NCBI RefSeq assembly: GCF_025150745.1
Contig: NZ_CP102282.1
Coordinates: 1,933,501 to 1,997,500, forward strand
DNA length: 64,000 bases
Source of the DNA: Eubacterium ventriosum
GTDB taxonomy: Bacteria > Bacillota > Clostridia > Lachnospirales > Lachnospiraceae
Direction: 5' to 3'
Positions 1 to 8,868 of the stretch are shown in pieces. A program made the position numbers and the translations under genes. Within the stretch, counting starts at the first letter, position 1, and each line of letters opens with the position of its first letter. The notes beneath the pieces were generated by a model. The model saw nothing but the letters and a program-made list of their open reading frames with translations, had not been told where the DNA came from and did not search any database.

Positions 1-51
1 GAATAGGCTCCAAATCAGAAATGACTTGAAGCCTGTTGTTACTTGTTTAAA

Positions 52-336
52 TTATTCAGCTACTGGATATACAGAAACCTGTTTCTTGTCTCTGCCCTTT
101 CTTTCGAATCTAACGATACCATCTGATGTAGCAAATAATGTATCATCACCACCACGGCCTACATTGATACCAGGGTGAATCTTTGTACCACGCTGTCTGT
201 AAAGAATGTTTCCAGCCTTAACAAACTGTCCGTCTGCTCTTTTAGCACCAAGTCTCTTTGATTCTGAGTCTCTACCGTTCTTTGTAGAACCCATACCTTT
301 TTTATGAGCGAAGAACTGAAGGTTCATCTTCATCAT
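52..336 (-). CDS. rpmA: 50S ribosomal protein L27
   Basis: This 94-residue protein is bacterial L27, a component of the large ribosomal subunit near the peptidyl transferase centre. The N-terminus carries the Firmicute pre-sequence ending [11 protein letters not shown]. In this group L27 is made with such a short extension, which the protease Prp removes after the FF pair, leaving AHKKG as the mature start. The prp gene lies directly upstream (339-662), so substrate and protease are co-transcribed. The ATG at 334-336 is chosen because an AAGGAGG site sits 7 nt before it. The remaining body ([19 protein letters not shown]) is typical L27 at full length. Confidence 0.97.
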   Translation of the reverse strand: MMKMNLQFFAHKKGMGSTKNGRDSESKRLGAKRADGQFVKAGNILYRQRGTKIHPGINVGRGGDDTLFATSDGIVRFERKGRDKKQVSVYPVAE

Positions 337-338
337 AG

Positions 339-662
339 CTATACCTCCTTATAATCTAATGATATAAAATCTCTGTTTTCTTCATATAAATCATTTAACC
401 CTAAGGCCAAAGACTTAAATAATAGTTGGGATTGTTCTGACGATTTAGACTTGAACTTAAATTCAATTAATGCCTTATCAGGATTCTCATTTAAAATGAA
501 CTTGTCATTTGTAAAAGAATCAACGGAATTAATAAAATTAATTGTCAAAACCGAAATCCCCGCACAAACAATGTCACTGCCCTCTTCAGCGTATCCGGAA
601 TGTCCTAAAACTCTGAAACCAACAAATGAATTATTTGTTTTATAAAAAGTTATATTAGTCAT
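339..662 (-). CDS. prp: Ribosomal-processing cysteine protease Prp
   Basis: This 107-residue protein belongs to the Prp (YsxB) family, which cleaves the N-terminal extension of L27. The expected catalytic pair is visible: His21 in GHSGYAE and Cys33 in SDIVCAGIS, at the usual spacing. It lies between rplU and rpmA, the standard arrangement, 14 nt after rplU and 2 nt before rpmA. A GAAGGTGG ribosome binding site precedes the ATG. Family function is established from Staphylococcus aureus; here it is inferred from motif and position. Confidence 0.93.
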   Translation of the reverse strand: MTNITFYKTNNSFVGFRVLGHSGYAEEGSDIVCAGISVLTINFINSVDSFTNDKFILNENPDKALIEFKFKSKSSEQSQLLFKSLALGLNDLYEENRDFISLDYKEV

Positions 663-676
663 ACAACCACCTTCAA

Positions 677-985
677 TTAAGCGTTGATCTTGTCAATCTT
701 AACTTCTGTGTACTGCTGTCTGTGACCATTCTTTTTATGATAACCTGTTTTTCTCTTATACTTGTAAACGATAACTTTCTTAGCCTTGCCATCACCTACT
801 ACTGTAGCTTCAACGCTTGCTCCGTCAACTGTTGGTTCACCAACCTTAACGTCATCACCGCCAACTAAAAGAACCTGGTCAAAAGTAAACTTGCTTCCAG
901 CTTCAACACCAAGCTTTTCAACTCTGATTGTCTGGCCTTCTTCAACTTTATACTGTTTACCACCTGTTGCTATAATTGCGTACAT
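677..985 (-). CDS. rplU: 50S ribosomal protein L21
   Basis: This is L21, a large-subunit ribosomal protein that binds 23S rRNA. The start is set at the ATG at 983-985 ([14 protein letters not shown], 102 residues), because a clean AGGAGG lies 8 nt upstream. The in-frame GTG at 994 overlaps that site and is rejected. The C-terminus ([15 protein letters not shown]) is typical of the family. It is the first gene of rplU-prp-rpmA and has its own promoter (1073-1101) and a structured leader (1011-1062), which probably regulates the operon. Confidence 0.96.
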   Translation of the reverse strand: MYAIIATGGKQYKVEEGQTIRVEKLGVEAGSKFTFDQVLLVGGDDVKVGEPTVDGASVEATVVGDGKAKKVIVYKYKRKTGYHKKNGHRQQYTEVKIDKINA

Positions 986-1010
986 TATGGGCACCTCCTA
1001 TTACTCATTA

Positions 1011-1062
1011 CTCGCCAGTTTCGGTGACTGCTATTGCAGTACTTATAACCACACTGAGCGGC
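1011..1062 (-). ncRNA. Structured rplU mRNA leader (L21 leader type)
   Basis: The 5' untranslated region of rplU can fold into an outer stem pairing CGCTCAGT (1053-1060) with ACTGGCG (1013-1019), leaving one bulged base. This encloses a perfect hairpin with arms ACTGC and GCAGT (1027-1040) and an AATA loop. Position and shape fit the L21 leader found upstream of rplU in low-GC Gram-positive bacteria, thought to be an autoregulatory ribosomal-protein leader. Assignment rests on position and hand folding, not on a covariance search. Confidence 0.65.
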
Positions 1063-1072
1063 ATACTATAGT

Positions 1073-1101
1073 ATAGTATCACAGGTATTTGCTCTTGTCA
1101 A
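1073..1101 (-). promoter_or_regulatory. Sigma-A-type promoter of rplU-prp-rpmA
   Basis: On the minus strand a perfect -35 TTGACA (1096-1101) is followed after exactly 17 nt by a -10 TACTAT (1073-1078). Transcription would begin near 1066, just before the leader hairpins. This is the only strong promoter-like sequence upstream of rplU. Confidence 0.75.
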
Positions 1102-1191
1102 ACAAATTTTTTCATATTATAGAAATAATCTATAGAATTCTTTTTATTATTCATATTGTGAGAGGTTTAGCAATTATATAATCAGGTAATC

Positions 1192-2385
1192 TTATTTTAT
1201 CATTACATTATCATTATCAGTTAATGGAATTACAACGCAAGGCTGTCCGTCTATTGTTTCCTGGCGGATTAATTCTTTCTTGCCTGAGTTGACTTTTATG
1301 ATAATGTCACTTTCTCCCAGCTCTTCACCACTTTGTTCTTCTGTTATAGTGGCAATCTTTCTGTTTAATTCTTTAATTTCTTCTTTAAGGAGATACTTTT
1401 CGTTATTATCTTTCACAATTTTTGCGGCTTTATTAGGAACGATATCTCCAATCAAAGGAATCTCCTCATTGTTAATAGATGTCATATATTTGTCGCCAAT
1501 AGATTCGGCTTTGTTTTCCTGAATGCCGGCATATTCCAAGGCACTTTTTATGTGTGTTTTAGAAATAGTTGATTCAGGCTCATCTTCTGAAATTTGGGCA
1601 AGCTCAATATTCACTGATTCCATTACTTCTTTAATATTGTCTTCTCCTGTTACTTCCAAAACCATATCATTTAAAACATTCTGCTGCTGGGCATATGTTA
1701 ACTTCTGCCTGCACCCAAGAATGTCTTCAATCATTTCGGTATGAACATTCTTTGAATCGGCTGTATATAAAAGTACAGAATGGATATCACTGCTTCTATC
1801 AATAAATGCAGGGAAAACAAAACCTGTTTCAGGCATTCCAACAAACCACTCCCGGTTTAATGTGCTGATTCTGTTTTTGTCTTTGTTGTAGCCAAGTCCC
1901 GGTTTTGACAGAACCATTGGACAAATGGCACATATTATGTATTCATAAACTTCTTCTGATTCATCTAATTTATTATTGTCAGATGTTTTTGTCATAACGT
2001 CGTAAACATCATGAAAAAGTAAAATTAAATAATTTCCAAGTGAATCATATTTTTCAATAATCATATCATAGAAAGTATCAACTAAGCCCTGATCTTTTAA
2101 GGCACTTTTCTTAAGTCCCATTAAGAATTGCTGATGACCTCCCGGCTGTTCTTCTTCGATAGGAAAATTAAGCTCCAAAATATTATTTCCAACATTAGTG
2201 GAAAGAACTTTTTTGCCTATTTCCAAGTATTTGTAATATTCTTCATCTTCAAGATTCATAAATATTTCATCAAGATTTGTAACTTTATTCTTATTGTCAT
2301 CTACGTAACAACCACATATTTTTGTGAACGTACAACTGTCTTTTTTCAATCTTCTTCTTAATTCACCAATTGATTTCTTATCCAT
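1192..2385 (-). CDS. DUF4317 family protein
   Basis: This 397-residue protein matches my recollection of the DUF4317 family, found mainly in Clostridia and of unknown function. The recognisable opening is MDKKSIGELRRRLKKDSC, followed by a motif like ICGCYVD, and the central part carries GYNKDKNRIS. There is no signal peptide or membrane segment, so it is probably cytoplasmic. The ATG is preceded by AGGAGC at 7 nt. It lies between rplU and a SanA-type gene, 11 nt from the latter, and probably ends the transcript that begins at the radical SAM gene upstream. I see no catalytic motif. Confidence 0.8.
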   Translation of the reverse strand: MDKKSIGELRRRLKKDSCTFTKICGCYVDDNKNKVTNLDEIFMNLEDEEYYKYLEIGKKVLSTNVGNNILELNFPIEEEQPGGHQQFLMGLKKSALKDQGLVDTFYDMIIEKYDSLGNYLILLFHDVYDVMTKTSDNNKLDESEEVYEYIICAICPMVLSKPGLGYNKDKNRISTLNREWFVGMPETGFVFPAFIDRSSDIHSVLLYTADSKNVHTEMIEDILGCRQKLTYAQQQNVLNDMVLEVTGEDNIKEVMESVNIELAQISEDEPESTISKTHIKSALEYAGIQENKAESIGDKYMTSINNEEIPLIGDIVPNKAAKIVKDNNEKYLLKEEIKELNRKIATITEEQSGEELGESDIIIKVNSGKKELIRQETIDGQPCVVIPLTDNDNVMIK

Positions 2386-2396
2386 ATATTCTGCTC

Positions 2397-3071
2397 CTAA
2401 TCATTAGTCACATCACCGCTTGCCTTTAAATCAATGGAATCTCCTAAATATTTAGGCTGCGGTTTTGCGATACATTTTATAAACGACTTAACTCTTGCAA
2501 GCCATTCCCTCGCTTCTCTATAATATTGTTTTTTTGAATAATATCTAAGGTCTGACGAAACTCCGTATGCGTCTAAGCCCATTTTTTTTGCAATGTAAAG
2601 AGAACGGTATAAATGATATTTCTGTGAAACAATAACTACTTTCTTAGCACCGAATATTTTCTTTGCTCTGTACATTGAATCGTATGTTTCAAAACCGGCA
2701 TGATCCATAAAAATATCTTCTGAAGGTATGCCATCATTAATGGCATAATTCTTCATTGTATTAACTTCATCATAATTCTCTCTGCCGTGGTCGCCTGACA
2801 TTAAAAGCTTTGGAGCTGCATTAACATTGTATAACTGTTCGCCTACAATAATTCTGTCTTCAAGCATCCATGAAGGCTTACCTGAAGGTTTAACACCTGC
2901 ACCTAAAACAATAATGCAATCAGCATTTATGTCCTTAGCATCATCTACAGAAATAATTCTTTTTGATGTGGTTGTAACCATATAAATGTTTATTGCACCT
3001 ACTATTAATGCAATTACCAATCCAATAAATATTATCCAACTTATAATTTTAATTATCATCTTTTTTCTCAT
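2397..3071 (-). CDS. SanA/YdcF-type DUF218 membrane-anchored protein
   Basis: This 224-residue protein has one N-terminal membrane segment (about residues 5-27) followed by a DUF218 domain. Hallmarks are ADCIIVLGAGV, an acidic glycine loop LMSGDHG, and VVIVSQKYHLYRS with the conserved His. SanA-type proteins affect envelope barrier function; the reaction is not known. The start is the ATG at 3071, with AGAGG 9 nt upstream, rather than the TTG at 3077. It overlaps the end of the RNase gene by 23 nt, implying translational coupling. Confidence 0.82.
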   Translation of the reverse strand: MRKKMIIKIISWIIFIGLVIALIVGAINIYMVTTTSKRIISVDDAKDINADCIIVLGAGVKPSGKPSWMLEDRIIVGEQLYNVNAAPKLLMSGDHGRENYDEVNTMKNYAINDGIPSEDIFMDHAGFETYDSMYRAKKIFGAKKVVIVSQKYHLYRSLYIAKKMGLDAYGVSSDLRYYSKKQYYREAREWLARVKSFIKCIAKPQPKYLGDSIDLKASGDVTND

Positions 3072-4188
3072 TAACAATTTCCTCTAAAGATTTTTCTTTC
3101 TTCTTTCTTGTTAATTCCATTAAACCAAGTTTTGTAATATCAACAACATTACTTATAGAAAAATCATTAGTAAGATATTCTGACATTTCATGGGTTAAAA
3201 TATCATAATCCTTATTATTACTCATATTAATAAAGTCAACTATGATTATACCCGATATATTTCGTAATTTCATTTGCAGGGCAATCTCTTTTGCCGCTTC
3301 TAAATTTATCTTTTTAAAAGTACTTTCTTTATTAGTTTTTAAGTCAGCCTTTCCGGTATTAACATCAATAACCGTTAGGGCTTCTGTAGGTTCTATTATG
3401 AGATAAGCACCTGATTTAAGCCATACTTTCTTAGATAAAAGGCGGTTTAAATGAGTTTCTAAAGAATATTTGTTGCACAAACTGATTTTGGAATTGTCAT
3501 TATATGTAACCATATCATTATGTTCTTTTAATGTATCATAAATGTAAACTACATCAGTTATAATTGACAATTCTCCATGTTTCTTAAATTCACTAATTAA
3601 ATCCTGCAAATAATCTTTTTTCAGTAACGCAGCCTTAGGAGTAACAAAAGCAAATCGCTTTTTTAAATCTTCTAACTGATTAATTAAATCATCAGCCTGT
3701 TTTAAAATATCCTCCTTAGAAAAGTCTAATGCATTAGTTCTTATAATAAAACCATATACATCATTCTTTTTAACACTTAAAGTACTTTTTAATTCTTCGC
3801 GGATGTCCTTATCCTTAATTTTTCTTGAAACGCTTATGCCTGTATTGCCAACAGTTAAAACAAGACATTCTGAATTAAGATTAATTCGTGAAGTTAATGA
3901 ATAATCTTTTGTTTTAATTTTGTCTCCTGATACCTGAACAAGAACTTTATCTCCCTGCTTAACCGGGTTCTTAAAGTCTTTTAAGGAAAGATACCCTTTT
4001 TTGTTGTCATCGAAAAGTACAAAAGCACCGTTAATATTTTTGACTACATCTTTTACGTAGCCGCAATATATATTTCCAACAACATTGTCATTTTTTAAGT
4101 TTACTAATCTTTGTAATTTGTCGTCTTCAAAATAAAAACCAAATAATATGTTTTTATAAAAATCAGAAATAATTAATTTGTTACTCAA
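3049..4188 (-). CDS. rng: Ribonuclease E/G family protein
   Basis: This protein is in the RNase E/G family of single-strand endoribonucleases that process rRNA and mRNA. It has an N-terminal S1-like region (about residues 35-110; GNIYCGYVKDVV, GAFVLF). The two catalytic-site motifs are present: TVIDVNTGK and IIVDFINM, each supplying a metal-binding aspartate. At 379 residues it is shorter than typical RNase G and lacks an obvious zinc-link cysteine pair. The start is taken as TTG at 4188, 5 nt after a strong TTGGAGG; an in-frame TTG at 4200 overlaps that site. It overlaps the upstream radical-SAM partner gene by 8 nt. Confidence 0.87.
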   Translation of the reverse strand: MSNKLIISDFYKNILFGFYFEDDKLQRLVNLKNDNVVGNIYCGYVKDVVKNINGAFVLFDDNKKGYLSLKDFKNPVKQGDKVLVQVSGDKIKTKDYSLTSRINLNSECLVLTVGNTGISVSRKIKDKDIREELKSTLSVKKNDVYGFIIRTNALDFSKEDILKQADDLINQLEDLKKRFAFVTPKAALLKKDYLQDLISEFKKHGELSIITDVVYIYDTLKEHNDMVTYNDNSKISLCNKYSLETHLNRLLSKKVWLKSGAYLIIEPTEALTVIDVNTGKADLKTNKESTFKKINLEAAKEIALQMKLRNISGIIIVDFINMSNNKDYDILTHEMSEYLTNDFSISNVVDITKLGLMELTRKKKEKSLEEIVNEKKDDN

Positions 4189-4852
4189 TGTTGCCTCCAA
4201 TATCGTCTAAAGAAACAAGATTGTCATCTTCCAAACAATACATATCAAGTCTTTCATATGTTACATATTCAGGAAGTGTAACCTGTGCAAATTTGGCGAA
4301 AGCATCCATTACAAGGTCAGGCTTAAGGTTAGAAGCACTACCTTGTGCCACCTGCATAAAAATTCCGTCATCTTCCAACTTAATATTATAAATTAAAGGT
4401 TTAATATCTACTTCTTTTTCGCTTTTTTTAGTTTTCTTTAAAACAATAATCTGGTCCTGATTCATGAAAGCGTCTAACATATTCTGATTAAAAAGGTCTG
4501 TGTAAACCTTATAATCAGCTCCTGCAACTACACTCATGGCATTTTTTGCGTCGTCAGGAAGAAGCTTATAGCTTAAAACTTCCACACCTTCTGCATTTTG
4601 GGCGTTAATCCTTTCAAGCATAACTTTAGAAGATTCTGTTGAATTAACTTCCAAGTCAAAATATTCCCCACGGCTTAAAACACCTACACTTAAAGGAGCT
4701 GCAAAAGACATTTTCTGGTGAGGTGAAAAGCCTTCTGAATAGGCAACGTCAACTTCACTACGACGCATTACTTTCTGAAAATATCTTACCATATCCAAGT
4801 GGCCGATAAACTTCATCTGTCCCTGTTTTGAGAATCTTAATCTAATTTTCAT
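4181..4852 (-). CDS. TIGR03936 (DUF2344) radical SAM-associated protein
   Basis: This 223-residue protein starts MKIRLRFSKQGQMKFIGHLD, the signature of the TIGR03936/DUF2344 family. Members sit next to, or are fused to, a TIGR03960 radical SAM protein. The substrate is not established; the conserved setting beside RNase E/G and ribosomal protein genes suggests RNA or ribosome modification, which is inference. The ATG at 4852 follows GGAGGTGG and overlaps the radical SAM gene by 11 nt. An upstream in-frame extension to 4936 is coding sequence of the neighbour read in another frame and is rejected. Confidence 0.88.
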   Translation of the reverse strand: MKIRLRFSKQGQMKFIGHLDMVRYFQKVMRRSEVDVAYSEGFSPHQKMSFAAPLSVGVLSRGEYFDLEVNSTESSKVMLERINAQNAEGVEVLSYKLLPDDAKNAMSVVAGADYKVYTDLFNQNMLDAFMNQDQIIVLKKTKKSEKEVDIKPLIYNIKLEDDGIFMQVAQGSASNLKPDLVMDAFAKFAQVTLPEYVTYERLDMYCLEDDNLVSLDDIGGNIE

Positions 4853-6704
4853 AACAAATACCACCTCCAAAGCTTGCTGCACCACAGCCTGAACATTGCA
4901 TTCTACAGTTAGGTGTAACCTTTTCGTTCTGGGCATTATGCCACTCTCTTAACAGAAATTTCTTTGTAACACCTGTATCTATAAAGTCCCAAGGGAAGAT
5001 TTCGTCATCGTTTCTCGCTCTTGTAACATAAAAATCAACATCAATATTATTTTCGGCAATTGCCTCATCCCACAACTCTTTCTTAAAACATTCTGACCAG
5101 GCATCATAAATACCGCCTTTTTCATAAACCGATAATATAAGCTTAGAAAGTCTTCTGTCTCCACGTGCTAAAAGTCCTTCAAGAACACTAATGTCTGATT
5201 CATGCCAGTTATATCTTATACTCTTTCTGTTAAGAAGAGTTTTTAATTTGTCATTTACACGTTTAGCCTTATCAAGGAATGTGTGTGCTTCACACATTGG
5301 TGCCCACTGAAATGGAGTAAAAGGCTTTGGAACAAAGAATGAAGAGCTTGCTGTAATCTGGCATTTACCTTTTCTTTGTTCTTTAGGAACTGTTTCATAA
5401 TAAACTTCAGCAATCTTTTCGCACAAATCCATTATTCCGTCTACATCATCATTAGTTTCAGTAGGCTGACCTAACATAAAATATAATTTCACTTTATTCC
5501 AACCGGCTGAAAATGCCTGTGTACATCCGTTTATAATATCTTCTTCAGTTAAACCTTTATTTATAACATTACGCATACGCTGAGTACCTGCCTCAGGGGC
5601 AAAAGTAATCGAACTTTTTTTAACATCCTGAACCTTGCTCATTACATCTAATGAAAAAGCATCAATTCTAAGGGAGGGAAGTGATATATTAATGTGTCGT
5701 GATTTACATTCTTCAATTAAGAAATCAATAAGCTCCTTAATTTTTGAATAGTCGCTTGTACTAAGGGAACTTAAAGATATTTCTTCATTTCCCGTAGCTT
5801 TTAACATATCTATTGCAAGCTTCTTTAATGTTTCAAGGCTTTTTTCTCTTAAAGGCTTATAAACTGAACCTGCCTGACAGAAACGACACTCTCTAATACA
5901 TCCTCTCTGGATTTCAAGAACACATCTGTCCTGTACAACTTTAATAAATGGAACCAATGGCTTGTCAGGGTAAGGAACATTGTCAAAATCAAGAACAATT
6001 GACTTTCTTACAGTCTTTTTTGCGTGACTGTTATTAGGTTTCATTTCCTTAATTGTTCCATCTTCATTGTATTTAATATCATAAAATGCAGGAACATACA
6101 TACATGGAATTTCTGCTACCATTTCAAGAAATTCTTTCTTTGTTCCACCATTTTTCTTATTTTCCTGATATAAATCAATAAGGTGATAATATTCAGTTTC
6201 ACCTTCACCGATATAAAAAATGTCAAAGAAATCTGCAATTGGTTCAGGATTGTAAGTACAAGGTCCGCCACCGATTACAATAGGATCATCTTCTGTTCTG
6301 TCTTTTGAAAGAAGAGGGATTCCTGACAAATCAAGAACCTGTAATATGTTTGTGTAACACATTTCGTACTGAAGAGTAATTGCTAGAAAATCAAAATTCT
6401 TAACAGGTGTCTGTGTTTCAAGTGAGAACAAAGGAATATTTTGTTCTCTCATAATCTTATCTAAATCAATCCAAGGTGAATACACTCTCTCACAACATAC
6501 GTCATCTCTTCTGTTTAATAAATCATATAAAATCTGTATTCCAAGATGTGACATGCCAACTTCGTAAACATCAGGGAAAACAAAAGCAAATGTTGTGTCT
6601 ACTTCATTATGGTCTTTTACAATAGCATTAAATTCGCCACCAATATATCTTGCCGGCTTTTCTATTTTCATTAATATTTCATCTGATAGTGCTAATTTTC
6701 TCAT
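4842..6704 (-). CDS. TIGR03960 B12-binding-type radical SAM protein
   Basis: This 620-residue protein has an N-terminal cobalamin-binding-like region (VFPDVYEVGMSHLG, VIGGGPCTYNPEP) and a radical SAM core from about residue 260. The cluster motif is CIRECRFCQAG (C-x3-C-x2-C), which binds a 4Fe-4S cluster and S-adenosylmethionine. It is full length for TIGR03960, whose reaction is not known. A cysteine-rich tail (CRMQCSGCGAASFGGGIC) could bind another metal centre. It heads a tight overlapping cluster with the TIGR03936 partner and the RNase E/G gene. Confidence 0.9.
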   Translation of the reverse strand: MRKLALSDEILMKIEKPARYIGGEFNAIVKDHNEVDTTFAFVFPDVYEVGMSHLGIQILYDLLNRRDDVCCERVYSPWIDLDKIMREQNIPLFSLETQTPVKNFDFLAITLQYEMCYTNILQVLDLSGIPLLSKDRTEDDPIVIGGGPCTYNPEPIADFFDIFYIGEGETEYYHLIDLYQENKKNGGTKKEFLEMVAEIPCMYVPAFYDIKYNEDGTIKEMKPNNSHAKKTVRKSIVLDFDNVPYPDKPLVPFIKVVQDRCVLEIQRGCIRECRFCQAGSVYKPLREKSLETLKKLAIDMLKATGNEEISLSSLSTSDYSKIKELIDFLIEECKSRHINISLPSLRIDAFSLDVMSKVQDVKKSSITFAPEAGTQRMRNVINKGLTEEDIINGCTQAFSAGWNKVKLYFMLGQPTETNDDVDGIMDLCEKIAEVYYETVPKEQRKGKCQITASSSFFVPKPFTPFQWAPMCEAHTFLDKAKRVNDKLKTLLNRKSIRYNWHESDISVLEGLLARGDRRLSKLILSVYEKGGIYDAWSECFKKELWDEAIAENNIDVDFYVTRARNDDEIFPWDFIDTGVTKKFLLREWHNAQNEKVTPNCRMQCSGCGAASFGGGICYEN

Positions 6705-6727
6705 TTATGCTCCTTAAAATTAAATTG

Positions 6728-7402
6728 CTAGTTGTCAGTATCTTTTGACAATAAATCATCTATAAATTCAGGCAATTCTTTTATATTGTTTATTTTCATT
6801 CTGTCTGCAGGAACTGTACCAAAACCGTAAGCTGCGTGGATAAATGGTATTCCTGCCTTGTCAGTAGATTCCATGTCTCCCAATGTATCACCTACATAAA
6901 AAGCCTTATCTAAGTGATTACGCTTAATTACTAATCGGATATTTTCATCCTTTGGCATACCTGTTCTGCCGGCTTCCTCGTAATCTAATACATACTTGTT
7001 GAAATCATAGTATTCAAGGAATGTTCGAAGATACCCTTCCTGGCAGTTACTTACAATAAAAACATTATATTTCTTATTTAATTCTTTAAAAACATCTTCT
7101 ACTCCATCGTAAACATTGGCTCCGTTTTTTAAAAGATATTCGTTTTCGTAAGATAAACATTCTTCAAATATTTCATATCTTATATTTTCAGGAATGCCAT
7201 TAAAAAGAGAATCAGCAATATCTCTCATAAGCTTACCCATCTCTTTTGAAACCTGTTCTACTGTTAATTTAAGATTTTCGTATCCGTACTTAACAAGTAC
7301 TTCATTCCAGGCTTTTGTTATATTTTCAGTGGAATCCCAAAGAGTTCCATCCATATCAAAAATTATTCCTACGTTTTGAACTTTTTTAATAGATTCTTTC
7401 AT
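6728..7402 (-). CDS. HAD-family phosphatase (phosphoglycolate phosphatase-like)
   Basis: This is a haloacid dehalogenase superfamily hydrolase of the phosphoglycolate/beta-phosphoglucomutase type. Motif I is FDMDGTLWDS, with nucleophile and acid aspartates; motif II lies in VFIVSNCQEG; motifs III/IV are GMPKDENI and YVGDTLGDME. The region between motifs I and II is a helical cap. The substrate cannot be told from sequence. The ATG at 7402 is listed, but neither it nor the upstream TTG at 7429 has a well-placed ribosome binding site (GAAAGGG lies about 17 nt before the ATG), so the start is uncertain. It has its own promoter at 7484-7512. Confidence 0.83.
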   Translation of the reverse strand: MKESIKKVQNVGIIFDMDGTLWDSTENITKAWNEVLVKYGYENLKLTVEQVSKEMGKLMRDIADSLFNGIPENIRYEIFEECLSYENEYLLKNGANVYDGVEDVFKELNKKYNVFIVSNCQEGYLRTFLEYYDFNKYVLDYEEAGRTGMPKDENIRLVIKRNHLDKAFYVGDTLGDMESTDKAGIPFIHAAYGFGTVPADRMKINNIKELPEFIDDLLSKDTDN

Positions 7403-7483
7403 ATATTGTTTATTAAATATCCCTTTCAAAATTTATATATAAATGTATAATACACATCTTTTTTGATTTTAGTCCTATCCACA

Positions 7484-7512
7484 ATAATACTATACAAAAA
7501 TCTTTTTTTCAA
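7484..7512 (-). promoter_or_regulatory. Promoter of the HAD phosphatase gene
   Basis: Minus-strand TTGAAA (7507-7512) is followed after 17 nt by TATTAT (7484-7489). It lies directly downstream of the histidine operon terminator, so the phosphatase gene can be transcribed independently. Confidence 0.55.
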
Positions 7513-7518
7513 CGAAAG

Positions 7519-7547
7519 AAATCGGGCAACCTGTAGTTACCCGATTT
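7519..7547 (-). terminator. Intrinsic terminator of the his operon
   Basis: A 12-bp stem (7536-7547 with 7519-7530, one G-U pair) closes a 5-nt loop. On the minus strand it is followed by a pyrimidine-rich tract. It lies 50 nt after the hisIE stop codon. Confidence 0.75.
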
Positions 7548-7596
7548 AATATAAAATTCTTGTAATTAATATATTGATGTTTTAACACCCAAATCC

Positions 7597-8868
7597 CTAT
7601 CTTCTTGAAAGTTCTTTTGTTATTTCTTTCCATGAAACTCCTTTTTCTGCCATTAATACCATTACGTGGTATAAGAAATCAGAAATTTCATATTTAACTT
7701 CCTGAGGATCAGGATTCTTTGCTGCAATAACAATTTCAGTAGCTTCTTCTCCAACTTTCTTAAGAATTTTGTCAATTCCCTTATCGAAAAGATAGTTAGT
7801 ATATGAACCTTCCTTTGGATTCTTCTTTCTGTCCAGAATGACATTATATACATCTTCAAAAACTCTCATTGGATTAGATTCATCGTATTCTTTCTTAACA
7901 AGAGTGTTAAAGAAACATGTATCAGCTCCTGTATGACATGGAACTCCTACCTGATATACTTTTGCAAGCATTGTATCTAAATCGCAGTCCATAGAAAGTT
8001 CTTTTACATATTGAAAATTCCCCGATGTAACACCTTTAACCCAGATTTCATTTCTACTTCTGCTAAAATATGTCATCTTTCCAGTCTTTATTGTAAGATT
8101 AAAGGCTTCTTCGTTCATATAAGCAACCATTAAAACTTTGTCTGTCTTATAGTCCTGAACAACAACAGGAATCATTCCGTCGGAATTCTTTTTAAACTGA
8201 TCAAAACTCATTGCACTTTCAAAAACAATAGTGTTAACTCCTTCTTCTTTTAACTGAGCTTTGAAATTAAGAAAATCAAAATCTCCGGCAAAACTGTTAT
8301 CTGAAATACCGTAAACCTTGTCCTGTTTACCAAATTCAACCATATCGTTAAATGTAAAGTTACAGTTAAAAGCTAAAATTTTAATGCCTAAACCTATACA
8401 TTCATTTGCACAACTGTCAGCAATAATTAAAGATACGCCATCATATTTAAGTTGTTTAATTTTTGAAAAATCATAATCCTTATTTAACATTACGGCAATT
8501 TTGTCACTACCGAAACGTTCAGAAGCTTCCTTTACTATTTCAACATTAGTGTCTTTACTCATATCGAGAATGGCTTTCTTGGCTCCTGTATAAATATATT
8601 TTTTTACATCTTCAAGACGTTTAACATTTCCACCAACAATCATCTGAATGTCAACAGCATCCTGAATCTTAATCATTGTACCGATATTTGCATCATGTTC
8701 ACTGTCTGATGAAGATAAGTCAAAAACTAATAATTCATCTGCCCCTCTATTATTATAGAAAGTGGCAAGTTCAACAGCATCTCCATCCCCAACTATTTCC
8801 TTTGTCTCTTTATCTACAACATTACCATTATATAAATAAATAGATGGTATAATTCTAAACTTTCCCAT
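7597..8868 (-). CDS. hisIE: HisIE bifunctional enzyme with an N-terminal HisF-like barrel
   Basis: Three parts are visible in 423 residues. Residues 1-225 resemble the HisF/HisA TIM barrel (RIIPSIYLYNG, GADELLVFDLSSS, IVGGNVKRLEDV). Residues about 230-325 are HisI, phosphoribosyl-AMP cyclohydrolase, with VAYMNEEAF, the metal-ligand region SMDCDLD and VGVPCHTGADTC. Residues about 335-423 are HisE, phosphoribosyl-ATP pyrophosphatase (KVGEEATEIVIAAKN). HisI and HisE catalyse steps 2 and 3 of histidine synthesis. In the barrel the aspartate of the HisF CLDV motif is Tyr and the second catalytic Asp position is Asn, so it is unlikely to be an active cyclase. The start codon overlaps the hisB stop (TAATG). 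Confidence 0.92.
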   Translation of the reverse strand: MGKFRIIPSIYLYNGNVVDKETKEIVGDGDAVELATFYNNRGADELLVFDLSSSDSEHDANIGTMIKIQDAVDIQMIVGGNVKRLEDVKKYIYTGAKKAILDMSKDTNVEIVKEASERFGSDKIAVMLNKDYDFSKIKQLKYDGVSLIIADSCANECIGLGIKILAFNCNFTFNDMVEFGKQDKVYGISDNSFAGDFDFLNFKAQLKEEGVNTIVFESAMSFDQFKKNSDGMIPVVVQDYKTDKVLMVAYMNEEAFNLTIKTGKMTYFSRSRNEIWVKGVTSGNFQYVKELSMDCDLDTMLAKVYQVGVPCHTGADTCFFNTLVKKEYDESNPMRVFEDVYNVILDRKKNPKEGSYTNYLFDKGIDKILKKVGEEATEIVIAAKNPDPQEVKYEISDFLYHVMVLMAEKGVSWKEITKELSRR

